A stretch of DNA of 64,000 nucleotides from Ciona savignyi (taxonomy: Eukaryota > Chordata > Ascidiacea > Phlebobranchia > Cionidae): contig CH003357.1 in assembly GCA_000149265.1 (NCBI GenBank), forward strand, positions 264,815 to 328,814, given 5' to 3'. Under the pieces are notes generated by a model. That model was not told the DNA's origin. It saw only the letters and a list, made by a program, of their open reading frames with translations, and searched no databases. The position numbers were made by a program, and so were the translations under genes. Positions 1 to 64,000 of the stretch are shown one piece after another; position 1 is the first letter of the stretch, and every line of letters starts with the position of its first letter.

Positions 1-117
1 ACCAATTTCCTCCATTACTTTTATACCACGCTTTAAGTTTTTTATTTCTTTAAGCGATCCCAAACTTGGACCAGTAATGCAAACGATATATATTTAGTAC
101 GTATATTGCAATTGCAG

Positions 118-29967
<29,850 letters not shown>

Positions 29968-30174
29968 TAAAAGTTTTTAAAAATTTGCGATTTATTGTAC
30001 CTATCCAAATTATGATGTTCATCTTAATTTAAAGTACTTTTGTATAATTGGTGATGTTATTTTTAATGACTGATTTCTATGCAATTTTTTGGGTCTAATT
30101 ATTAATTGACTTTTTAATTTTTTGTATGGCTATTGAGGCCTGTGTTAAGTAAGTTTTTTTACGTTTAAAATTAC

Positions 30175-30180
30175 AATAAA
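30175..30180 (+). terminator. Polyadenylation signal AATAAA of the left array
   Basis: Canonical AATAAA about 208 bases after the stop codon at 29965-29967, in AT-rich sequence consistent with a 3' UTR. Confidence 0.6.
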
Positions 30181-31054
30181 ACGTGATGCTTAATTATATA
30201 TATTATTGAACACATTTGGTACCGTAGCTCTTTCGTGCTTTCATAACGAACAGTTTTTGCAGTGACGCAGATTATTTGCATGCGATTTCTGCAATATCAG
30301 CTGAATATCATGAGCAGTTTTTTAATATTCACAATAATTTACACATGTATGTACCGGTATTATAAGAAACTTATAATTTACCTTGTGCACTTGGATAGTC
30401 AAAGATCTGATAATAGTAGTGATAACGTAAAGAAGTTGGGTTTTTCATGTGAACAGCATAAAATTGTGTCAGTCAGTCAAACGCATTGTAATGTACTAGA
30501 CACCACCATTGTTGGAAAACCTAGTTTCGCTAACACCTGACCGGGCCGGAACTGGGACGATCTACTGATTTGAGAAAACAATCCATAAAAAAGTTGTCTG
30601 TAGACTAAAGGCTGATATACATTCCCGCCCATTTCTTCTATTACGTCAATATTAAAAACTTCTGAATTATGAACCGGCAGAAAAATCTATTTTTCTTTAA
30701 TTTCCCTTCTGGGCGGCCTAATTAAGTATTATAAATATGGCTTAACGTGTACATAATTGCGGGTTTAACATAATTAAGATGAACTGCAAAAACGACATCT
30801 TTGTTTTCGCAGATTTTCCCATTTTTATTCCAAAAAGTTTGTCTATTGTGGGTTATGTTTTTATGCATTATTTTAAAGTTATATGATAACATATCAACTT
30901 TGTTCAAAGTCTTATAACATTTTATATGTGTTTATTTGACATTATGAGAAATGACATTTAAACTGATATTTGCTTGCTGCTGAGTGAATAAGACGACCCG
31001 ATACACTGATAAGTGAAAGAACAACTTCGATTTCCGCGCACTGTTCGAATCGAG
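30181..31054. other. Intergenic and probable 5' UTR of the receptor gene
   Basis: No GH1 or receptor coding sequence is visible. A consensus splice donor (GAG|GTAAGT) at 31054/31055 suggests that the right end of this interval is a non-coding first exon of the nuclear receptor gene. Short open frames here look like chance. Confidence 0.5.
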
Positions 31055-31279
31055 GTAAGTAGGCTATTAGGAAAGCTATACAAACAGGTGTAAGATTAAG
31101 TTGTAACACATACCGCACGAGCACCGCGAAAAACCTTCACGAATAAGGTCTCTCCTTATCTTTCGGGTGATATTTGCAACGTGCAACCAACTTCCAGGTC
31201 GCTTTAGAGACAATGTCGTAGATTTCGAAGACACATTCGAAATTAAACATATTAAATTAAGGTTGGAACAAAATTTTAG
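31055..31279 (+). other. Putative 5' UTR intron of the receptor gene
   Basis: Strong donor GTAAGT at 31055 and acceptor ttttag ending at 31279. The next exon begins CA followed by the ATG at 31282. An in-frame TAA at 31258-31260 lies inside this intron, which supports 31282 as the first usable start codon. Confidence 0.55.
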
Positions 31280-31281
31280 CA

Positions 31282-34200
31282 ATGGCATGTAACCAGGTAT
31301 TTTTAAATTCAAGGGAAAATTCCTCACGCCCGAAGGGAAATGGAAGCGGAATGAGAGACAAAAGGAAAACTATGAAAGGTAGTACATATATATATACTTA
31401 AAGTTTTTTATTTCTGGCTATTTGATTATTTTATAGTTAGTGGCTTTTTTAACCTATATGTAAATCCTAGAATCCTTTATAACGTATATGGTAGACTTAT
31501 GTGAAAAAGAAAGGATTCTTATTTTTACCGCACTTAGTGTGGTGAAACGACATGCATTTCGAATTTAACACACTTGAATGTTTGGTACATTTAATGATCG
31601 ATAAATTTAAACAGATCGAGACAATGCAGTTTAAATGTATTACCTACTAACATAGACGCAATGAGTATATTCAGGGTATTAGGGTTTAAGTCAGTACCTA
31701 TCGAGATGATATGTGGTCTTTTTCCTTAGACCAAACATATGGACATATTGACTATTGATCATTTATATCAATTAATGCTCCAGGAAAGATGTGCTTTCTA
31801 AAATTAGATATTCATGTTTTATGAATACGTAGAGCAGTATAAAATGGTCAATTGTCAGGTAGCATATCGCGGCTTAGCTAAGCTGTTACAGGTATTAGAC
31901 ACAACGACTACAGTGCATTGCGTATGGGGTCTTCATAAATCCACCCCTCCTTTTTCTTGGTACGTTGGAATAATGTATATAAACTTTACTTTGCTTGTCT
32001 GTGTTGGAGATCGAACCAAAACTATTTTTAAACCGCAGTGTAATAAAAACATATTTAACCCGTTAAGTTTTTAGGTTATGTACCAAGCTACCTGGATGGA
32101 AACGAGGTGTGCGTGGTTTGCGGTGATAAAGCGACCGGCTACCATTATCGATGTATTACATGTGAAGGATGCAAGGTATAAGCTGCTTTAATTACAATGT
32201 ACCGCAAAATAATAAAAACTTTTAAAAGAAATACGAATAAAAAGAAAATAGGATAGGATAGTACATCCACATTTATCCGCGTGGACGGTAAAACCACAGG
32301 GATTAACAAAATGGCAATCGTCAGATCACCTCGCAGTGTATGGTGTATAATAAACCATATAAAACAAACCATCGTGTTTAATTTCTTTTTTTGCTTAAAA
32401 GTTTTTTTGTCATCTGTCAAATTTAAGCTTGTGTTATTCTTTTATGACAAATTTATAAAAGCTGGTATTTTTTACAGGGATTTTTTCGACGCACAGTACA
32501 AAAAGGTTTACATCAAGCGTACCAGTGTAAACAAGATGAAAAATGTAAAATAAACAAAGTTTCTAGAAATCAGTGTCAGCTGTGCAGGTACAAGAAGTGC
32601 ATTACTACTGGCATGGCCACGGACCGTAAGTTATTTTAATGTTTTTTTCATGTATTTTTATGCAATAAATTATGTTGCCTTTTATTCCAAGGCGGGAGCT
32701 TGGTGTTTGCAATGTTTTATTAGTTCACAGGAATACGGAGATTAATTAAGGTGTTGCGCAATTTGCTAAAGTTAAGCGTAATGATTGCCAACCGGGTGTC
32801 ATTAACGTAATTAACATAAAGTTGTTGCAAAACTTAGGCCTCTTCTATTTAATAATTTGATCAGTGGGTTGCAGGTAAGCATGTCAGGCAGTTTTGTCCT
32901 TTCAAACTGTTTTTAACTCTGTTTTTTAACGCTAGAGCCTCCTTTCGACTATGTCATTAAATATTATCGCAAAATTACTGTATGTTTTCCAGAATGCCGC
33001 AAACCATTCGTTTCTTGGGTATAGGTTGCTGTCAAAGAATTGGATACCAATGACTTAGCGGTAGCCTTAGCTTTACCCATCTGCAAATAACCCAAAATAT
33101 GATTATAACCTTTTCCATGGTGTTAGTTGAATAGTTGACATTATCTAAAGAACAACTGAGACATTTCGCCATAGTTTATCATTATCTATAGACTTTAGTT
33201 ATACTTTTGAATTAGTTAGTAAGTTACTGTGTATTTGGTCCTATAAATATAGTGATGACGTAATGTTGTTACAGTTGTATTAAACGAAGACAAGCGCTTG
33301 GCAAAACGTAGATTAATCGAAAGAAATCGACAACTCCGCCGTCATAAAGATCTAGGTCACGTGATTGAAACATGGAAGTCAAATAAATTGAGCGAGGAAG
33401 AAAAACACGTGATCAATTCCGTCGTGCAAGCTCATTATGACTTGGGGTCTTATTGTGACGTAAGCAATTTATACACTTAAAATAATCATAAATGTAGGGT
33501 TATATTTAATATATATACCTTGATGGGAATAAATATATATCCGTATCGCCTTGCCATCGATGGACAAAACCTATTGCTTGTAGGCTAATTACAGTTTTAC
33601 ATGAAACCGCAACATCACAACTGTGAAATAATCATAGAAAATTCGCCGCTACATCACTGTAAAACATTTCAGATAACGGGAGTTAGCTCAACTGCAAGCC
33701 ATAACGAACATTTCTCAAGCGCATTGACGAATGCGGTTACAAGAGTCGTGGAATTTGCAAAATGTCTGCCATTTTTCTCCGATCAAGTAGGTCAAATTCT
33801 AACTACTGCTAAAATAAAATTGAATAACGTGCCGATTGTTATCAATTAACAACGCGCTGTGACAACTTCAGCCCACGGAGTTACATGTGTTTAAATTAGA
33901 AACTTGTTGCACACTGACTGTAGGCATAATTCGTATATTACATAATTGAAGAAATCGACTAAAATTCTCAGGTTTCGACTGATGACCAAGTGACGATGCT
34001 AAAAGGTTGCTGCATGGAAGTTATTGTCCTAAACGCTGTTACCGATTATGACAGACAACGTGGTACTCTCAAGTTGTTTTCTTCCGTGGTCGTTTCAAGG
34101 AATCAGTTGCGCCGAACACGTTTTGACAACTTCGCGGATGATCTGTTTAGAACAGCGGAAGAAATGGCAATTTTGCAATTAACCCAAACGGAAATTTCAA

Positions 34201-35408
34201 TGATGAAAGCAATAATAGTATTTGCACCAGGTAAAACTGTTAATTTAAATATGTTATAGTTAAATTGTTCAATCCACTATGCAGATCGACCAGGGGTTCA
34301 GCAAACGGGCAGGATCAAGAACATACAGAATTTCCTCCTTCAAGCATTAAACCATTACCTCAATGACAAAAGGAAACACGAGTATACGGTGTGGTCGATG
34401 TTGCTGCTTAAAGTAAGATACACACTTGTATAAAAAAGAATAAGCTTGAGAGCACCGCCATGCGACCGTGCAAAGTTGACATAAATTGCTACCTCGTTAG
34501 GTCGGATTTTTTTATTTTAAACTAGTAGATAATTTTTCTATAGATTTTTTTCTTTTGAATATTGTACTAATTCATTCAACGAGTGTCAAATTTAGTTTAC
34601 AGTCCTATATTAACCCATATTTGTTTACCAATGTTTTAAGTTGGCGGATGTACGACGCATTAGCACTGGCTTTGCGGCTTCCCTCATGCACATGAAACTA
34701 AACAACCCAGAAGAGTTAGTCATACTATTTTCTGAACACAAAACAAACGACGAACCAAGATATGTGAAGCAGGACGAACGATTCAACCATCACTGCTCGA
34801 AGAGCAATATTTGCAAACTCGCAGAAAACAAGGAAAACGAACTTTTTACTTCACCCAATTCAATTCCACCACTTTCAAAGGAATCGATTCGCAATTTTAC
34901 GTATCATGAATGGCTTCCTTTCCATTGTTTTAATGGGACTTTACCCAACTATCAAGGCTCTTACAAACTGCCACGACGAGAATTAAGGCCCTTTCCCTCA
35001 CATACGACCAGCATCTTCCCAAAAATTGTAAATGGTCCGGATTTTCAGTCACCTTATTTACAGAAGAATTTTCGGCTAAAAGAAAGATCCGACAAATGTG
35101 CAGATTTAAAAAATACCGAATACAGTGAATCACCGGCAGCCCAGTATACAAATAGAGACTCACCGAGTAATCCAGCAAAAGCGGGCAGTAAAATATCCAC
35201 TCAGACTCACGTTTTCAAGATTTTCGATAGCAATGTAACACTGTTAAAAACGATGTCTCCAAACATGCATGCAGAACCAAACACTTCCTCTTCCTTTAAA
35301 GAAAACAAAATTCCAACTCATTTTCACGAAAATATCACCGTTCCAAGACGGACAACAGAAGGAGAACCTACTGACGAAGCAATGAACCTGTCACTTAACA
35401 TCAATTAA
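31282..35408 (+). CDS. Thyroid-hormone-receptor-type nuclear receptor (NR1A-like)
   Basis: Ligand-regulated transcription factor family. Coding exons 31282-31378, 32075-32175, 32478-32625, 33275-33459, 33595-33786, 33972-34230, 34285-34412 and 34641-35408 join in frame to 625 residues. A short N-terminus (about 32 residues) leads to [19 protein letters not shown] and a two-zinc-finger DNA-binding domain with P-box CEGCKGFFRR and [11 protein letters not shown]; these are nearly the vertebrate TR sequence. The ligand-binding domain is recognisable ([35 protein letters not shown]) but diverged in the pocket. The helix-12 core reads LFSEHK rather than LFLEVF. About 220 extra residues follow helix 12, far longer than vertebrate TR. 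It probably corresponds to the ascidian receptor described as Ciona nuclear receptor 1; that identity is from memory, not checked. Confidence 0.93.
32251..32345 (-). mobile_element. Truncated SINE-like copy in a receptor intron
   Basis: Shows the AGGAT tail and adjacent body of the SINE-like family seen complete at 52951-53253 (GGATAGGATA..., TTTATCC..., AATCGTCAGATCACCTCGC). The tRNA-like head is missing. It lies in the intron that splits the DNA-binding domain. Confidence 0.65.
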
Positions 35409-35641
35409 CCAGCCTGACAAGATGGACGTGAACCAATTGTCATTGCAAGCTGTATACTCAATATCGGCAGTAACCTTGTGTAACTCCTAAAAAATGACAC
35501 ATTGACGTGATCGGCATCGACTTAATACTATAAAAGTCTGGCTACAAATAGAATGTCCAATAAGGAAGCTTTCAATGAATATACTCCCTATTTACTTATA
35601 AATACACGACATACGCATACAATACAAAATACATCATTCAA

Positions 35642-35647
35642 AATAAA
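35642..35647 (+). terminator. Polyadenylation signal AATAAA of the receptor gene
   Basis: Canonical AATAAA about 235 bases downstream of the receptor stop codon at 35406-35408. Confidence 0.55.
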
Positions 35648-36729
35648 TCCCTAGACTAAGTAAAGGTTATATTTTTATTTGTCAATGTCGGTTGCAACAG
35701 GGGTAATTTTTAAACGACTTGTTTATGGCCGGATTATTTTAGCTATACATTGTATGTGGTAGAGACACTACTATACGAAAGGATTTTTTTACCAAACTAA
35801 GTTTTGACCCTAAGGTGGGCTCGTGACTCAGATCGTTTTTACGTAGAAATCGGCTTTAATAATCGATGTGCTCAGTTGTTTGTCTATTTGCATCAGAAAA
35901 TACGTAGGGGCTAAAACTAGACACAATCAAAGCGCTGCGAATTCCACCATTTTTCGACTGACCGACTAACGAACAAGCATAAGATTTAACCAGCCGGATA
36001 GAATACTCGTGTTTAACGCCAACAAACGACGCTTGATTGGGCAGCTGGGCTGTTTAGTAAGCGTGATTATCAAAGACTTTGTTCCGATAATGTATCTTAT
36101 AATTGTCCTCCTCGTTAGCTGACAACCAAACCAGCTGACAGCTAGTAGTACTGGGTACTGTGACGATGACAAGTGTTAGAATGCCTTTCTTTGTGCCCTC
36201 AAATAGATAAACAAATGATATCAAATATTGTAAAATATAAGACACTATTATACAATTACCGAAGGTACGATTCGGTTTATATTGACTCATTAAGTTTTAC
36301 AGATCGCTAAAATAACAAGTTTATAAAGTACTGGTGAACTTCTGCTCATGTTTAAATGCGTTGCTGGAAAAACTAGAAGTACTAGACCCCCTCACTAGTT
36401 TCACACCTGTTGAAAACAAACTTAACAAAGTTCTTAGTAAAACCAACAGATATATATCTGAGCGAGATATAATCGGGGGGTAGAATAGGATATTCATGTT
36501 TTATCCTTGATTAGAAAACGGGGGAGGGTTAACCCATGAGTAATAGTCAGATTACCTTCCGCCCATTCTTTAATTTGTGTAAGGTATACTCTAAGTCTAG
36601 ACGTTGGTTGTTTCCTTGATCAAAGCACTTAAAACAGCAATTGTATTAACCCTGTGGGTTGATGGGTTGTACTGAATTCCATCGGTGGACACAAAATAAC
36701 TTGACGATTATAACCACTTCATCATGTGT
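35648..36729. other. Intergenic interval between convergent genes
   Basis: No supported gene. It lies between the 3' end of the receptor gene and the 3' end of the right-hand LPH-like gene. It contains a truncated SINE-like copy near 36481-36575 and probably the 3' UTR of the minus-strand gene, but no clear minus-strand AATAAA was found. Confidence 0.5.
36481..36575 (-). mobile_element. Truncated SINE-like copy, intergenic
   Basis: AATAGGATATTCATGTTTTATCC followed by GGGTTAACCCATGAGTAATAGTCAGATTACC-like sequence matches the tail half of the element at 52951-53253 with many differences. The tRNA-like head is not recognised. Confidence 0.5.
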
Positions 36730-60890
<24,161 letters not shown>

Positions 60891-61455
60891 TGTGAAATAG
60901 TATCCAATACCGCTAATCCATATGCAGCATCAGGTAATAAACGTTTCAGGATTTTTCGTAAAAGCCTTTTGTTACGTATGTAAACAAAAGCCCCAACTTG
61001 GTTTTACTCCGCAGCGACATACGGTGGATATTCGGAAATAGCTGGAGGCGGTTTTATAAAACACTTAGAAAGAGATAACAAGCAGTTAGTTATTCGAAAG
61101 TTTCGCTTGGACGATTCGTGACTAAAGAATGATGCGCGCGATTTGACCAGGTAAGGTATTGTTATTATGACACAGAAGACTGTGATATTTTACTTATACA
61201 ATAACCGGAATACAGAATGCTAAGTTATAAAATCGATATTTGCAGAACTGCAATTGGCAACGTAAATGTAAGTGATTACAGTTATTCGTTGCAAGGGAAA
61301 GTTAGTTAGTAAAATATTATACATATACTTATATAGACATTCATTAAACGAATTTACAAATAAAAACGTTGATTCAGTTAGTTCTTGTAAAAATATAGGA
61401 TTAAAAGTTAAGGTAAATTTTACTTGGTCTAAATTTATTTCTTAATCCTTTCAAG
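60891..61455. promoter_or_regulatory. Divergent promoter interval
   Basis: 565 bases between the start codons of two divergent genes. On the plus strand a TATA-like TTTATAAAA (about 61052-61061) precedes a consensus donor GTAAGG at 61152, and an acceptor-like ttcaag sits directly before the ATG at 61456. A 5' UTR intron of about 300 bp is therefore possible. No specific transcription-factor site is claimed. Confidence 0.45.
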
Positions 61456-61766
61456 ATGTCCAGAATTCGACGCGTGACCTTGATCACTTGCATTCTACTG
61501 GCGTCGCAAGTTCTACGATTATTCTTCGAAAATTGGTATCTGGTATCAAACAACTCGAACGTGGGGAGTATGCCATCACCCGTTTCTCATCGTGTTGTCC
61601 CATCGTCTGTCGAACTCGGAGGTGGATTTCTGGTCAACAGATTCTACAAAACCGAAGGGTTCGGTGTCGGGGAACTAGACCCAAATGACGTTACGTTGGC
61701 GACCCACGGTACCATAGATAAACTTTACAGGTAAATCCTCTATGATAGGACAATTGCCCGTGTGAT

Positions 61767-61797
<31 letters not shown>

Positions 61798-63849
61798 ACA
61801 TAATACGTCGCATATATGATATCTGACGTTGTTCTTGCAATTGTAATGTGTTATGTATTTAATCTAATTTATGACGTCATTACAAGCTTGACTGATTTTT
61901 GGTTAATTACTTGTCTTTGTTGTTCTGTATGACCCCAACGTGGCTTGCCCATATATCCGAATAGTTTTCAGTGTTACATTATTCTCCACGCAATAAACTG
62001 CTGAATATATATGTGTATCACACAAGACAACATAATGGTGGTAAAATGTAAACATATCTCCCGTAGTATGATTCCCAATGATATGTATAGATCGATAATA
62101 CAAACCAATAATAAAAAGGACTATATCTTTTGATACTTCATACATATTAACTAAAGTGTATGACTTTCATGTTTCAGGTTAATAGAGCTAGCAGAAGTTT
62201 GGTCGGGACCTATTTCTATGGCGGTATTTGCGCCATTGAGTGATGCCAGCTTTCTTGATGACGCCATTGACGGATTACGGCTTTGTTGGTCAACACTGAG
62301 AAAAAACGTTTCCTTTCATTTAATTCATTCCAAAGCCTCCCCAGCCAACGTCACCAAACTAGGATCGTTTGTATATTTGTCGTGCAAGGACATAATACGT
62401 CGACTCAGGCTTGTGAAACCAGTGGCAGAAAAATCGCAGTATCCGCACAATTTGATGAGGAATGTTGCGAGAAGCGGTGTAATGACCAATTTCGTTCTTC
62501 ATATTGACGCCGATTTAGTGCCAACGCCAAGTTTACGGAATAAGTTTCGGGAATTTATTACAAAAAACAACTTATACAGCCGAAGTGCAGCAAGGTAGGG
62601 ATAATGTGCGCTTGCTAAAAGATGATTGATTCAACCTTACCTTTGGTGAGTTGCTTGCCCAACAAAGGAACAAATGTCGTAGAAATTTTGATTGCCACTG
62701 CAGTGCGTTAATGAATTTAGAATTCAAATATACTGTATATATATATTTAAAAAACACCCCTTGGTTTAAAAATATCAGTTATACACGATCGGCAGGTGGT
62801 AATCTTGTATTACACAAGACAACAATTCGACTACTGGGCGCTATAACATCTGTTTCATCAACATATCTTATTTAAATGCGATATAACCCATTGATTTTTT
62901 AAGAATATAAATACAAAATTTTGCTTCACTTTTTAAGAATATAAATATTTTAATGTGATGATTTATTTTCCAGGTCTTCCACGGCACTGTACGTCCTACC
63001 AGTGTTCGAACTTCGACAATTTCAAACACCTGTGCGGAGTAAACAAGATCTGATCACCGCGATTCACGCTAGAAATGCACGCACTTTTCTTCAGGTGAAT
63101 AACTAACTATAAATATATCGTTGATGGATTGTAGGACGAGTCTTTTTACTTTAGGTTGGCGTACAAGGCCGGGTTTACTTAAGATTTGAGCAACTACATA
63201 TATATAGATGCATTGCTCAATGACACCTGCAGATAGCAATTGGCATAACAGATAAATACCGGTTATACCAATGTTCCGTAACCTGCGTAAAAAGACAATG
63301 CTAGGTGTGCGGCGGGAAAATAAAATATTTTTTATACAGTTTTTTACCAAATAAAAAAGAATTTAATTTTTGAAAATTCGAATACTATACGGCCATCAGA
63401 CACTTCGCTAATAGCCTATATTTAGCTTGTCAATTTATATATTAGAATATTAACATTTTTTGGACTGTAATGTGCCGTTAAATTTAGCAAATTTTTTATA
63501 AATGTGCCTTGAGTGTTAAAAGGGTGCAGAGCACAACCTTTCCGCAAATTCACTTTTAATACCTGTATATGTGTAATATTGGGTGACAAGAAAACTGTCT
63601 TACTGTCTACCGATTTCTTAATTAGTTTAGAAATATTCCAAATTCGTTTATTTCTGCCGGTAGGAAACCTGCCTTCAATGTCATCAACCAACCAATTACG
63701 ACAAATGGCAACAAGAATCGAAAAACGCAACCGGCTTGTCGTACAAAGTGGATTACGTTAAAGAGTGGGCGCCATTTTTTATTGCGCCAAGATTTTCGCC
63801 AATGTTCGACGAAAGATTTACATCCTTTGGACACGACAACCTTGCACAT
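61456..63849 (+). CDS. GT49-type glycosyltransferase (B4GAT1-like), 3' partial
   Basis: Exons 61456-61730, 62178-62594, 62974-63094 and 63664-63849 (donor gttagt) join in frame; the remainder lies beyond the window. A short N-terminus precedes a hydrophobic signal-anchor (LITCILLASQVLRLFF), typical of a type II Golgi enzyme. The luminal part contains WSGPISMAVFAP, a DxD metal-binding motif in HIDADLVPTPSLR, CHQPTNYDKW, and EWAPFFIAP...FDERFTSFGHDN. This pattern matches my knowledge of the B4GAT1/LARGE C-terminal (GT49) family, which adds glucuronic acid in matriglycan priming. The specific activity is inferred. LARGE itself would have an additional GT8 domain upstream, which is absent here. 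Confidence 0.75.
61767..61794. repeat. (TA)n microsatellite
   Basis: Uninterrupted TA dinucleotide tract in the first coding intron of the glycosyltransferase gene. Confidence 0.95.
63095..63663 (+). other. Intron of the glycosyltransferase gene
   Basis: 569 bases between exons ending at 63094 and starting at 63664 (phase 0). It is AT-rich, with no recognised element or gene. Confidence 0.7.
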
Positions 63850-64000
63850 GTTAGTTTTGCATAAATTATGACGAGTTTAGAAAATGGTTAAATCACATAT
63901 AATAACAAGTTTAGTAATCTGAGCAAGTATTTACAAAACAAATAGCCATTTAAACAACTCATCTTAAATTCCTTTAAATTGGTCAATTTTGGTTTACACC

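Noticed and set aside
33595..34412. Retinoid or other NR1 identity for the receptor
   Set aside because: The hinge-side [21 protein letters not shown], the P-box CEGCKG and the LKGCCME block are TR-type. Divergence is confined to the pocket and C-terminus.
36387..36420. Extension of the 36481 SINE fragment to the left (TTTCACACCTG match)
   Set aside because: Only about a dozen bases match the SINE body, and the spacing does not fit the full element.
61456..63849. Full LARGE (GT8+GT49) gene
   Set aside because: The signal-anchor is followed directly by the GT49-like part, with no GT8 domain before it; B4GAT1-like fits better.

Overview
This is a eukaryotic window: AT-rich, with short phase-consistent GT-AG introns throughout. 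The central gene is a thyroid-hormone-receptor-type nuclear receptor and the largest genes resemble vertebrate lactase-phlorizin hydrolase (LPH). The compact introns and this gene content suggest an ascidian, probably Ciona; that is inference, and no database was searched.

Layout. (1) 118-29967 (+): an array of GH1 (beta-glycosidase family 1) domains, 5'-partial at the window edge. It has two successive copies of one six-domain cassette, here called f-a-b-c-d-e: unit 1 is f1(end)-a1-b1-c1-d1-e1 and unit 2 is f2-a2-b2-c2-d2-e2. A Thr/Pro/Glu-rich stalk, one transmembrane helix and a short cytoplasmic tail follow. e1 and f2 are separated only by an 89-bp phase-1 intron with no anchor or signal-peptide exon between, so the array can be read as one protein with about 12 GH1 domains. 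(2) 31282-35408 (+): a thyroid-hormone-receptor-type receptor of 625 residues in eight coding exons. It has an excellent DNA-binding domain but a ligand pocket and AF-2 helix that have lost key residues. (3) 36730-60890 (-): a third copy of the cassette with its own signal peptide and membrane anchor, i.e. a free-standing six-domain LPH-like gene. It is inverted and convergent relative to the left array, so the receptor gene lies between the arms of a large imperfect inverted repeat. (4) 61456-63849 (+): the start of a type II membrane glycosyltransferase of the GT49/B4GAT1-like family, divergent from the third LPH-like gene and running off the window.

Function. Seventeen full GH1 domains and one partial are visible. 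Domains b, d and e keep both catalytic glutamates (the NEP acid/base and TENG nucleophile motifs) in every copy. Domain a has lost both in all copies, and domain c has changed both to aspartate in its three copies. Domain f has both in f2 but alanine at both positions in f3. The proteins therefore look like mixed arrays of enzyme and pseudoenzyme domains on the cell surface. Several coding exons carry breaks (d1, a2, e2, f3). Most are single extra bases in short homopolymers, so assembly error must be excluded before calling them pseudogenes.

Repeats include tRNA-derived SINE-like elements with an (AGGAT)n tail, a (TA)n tract, and a 39-bp coding repeat in the stalk.
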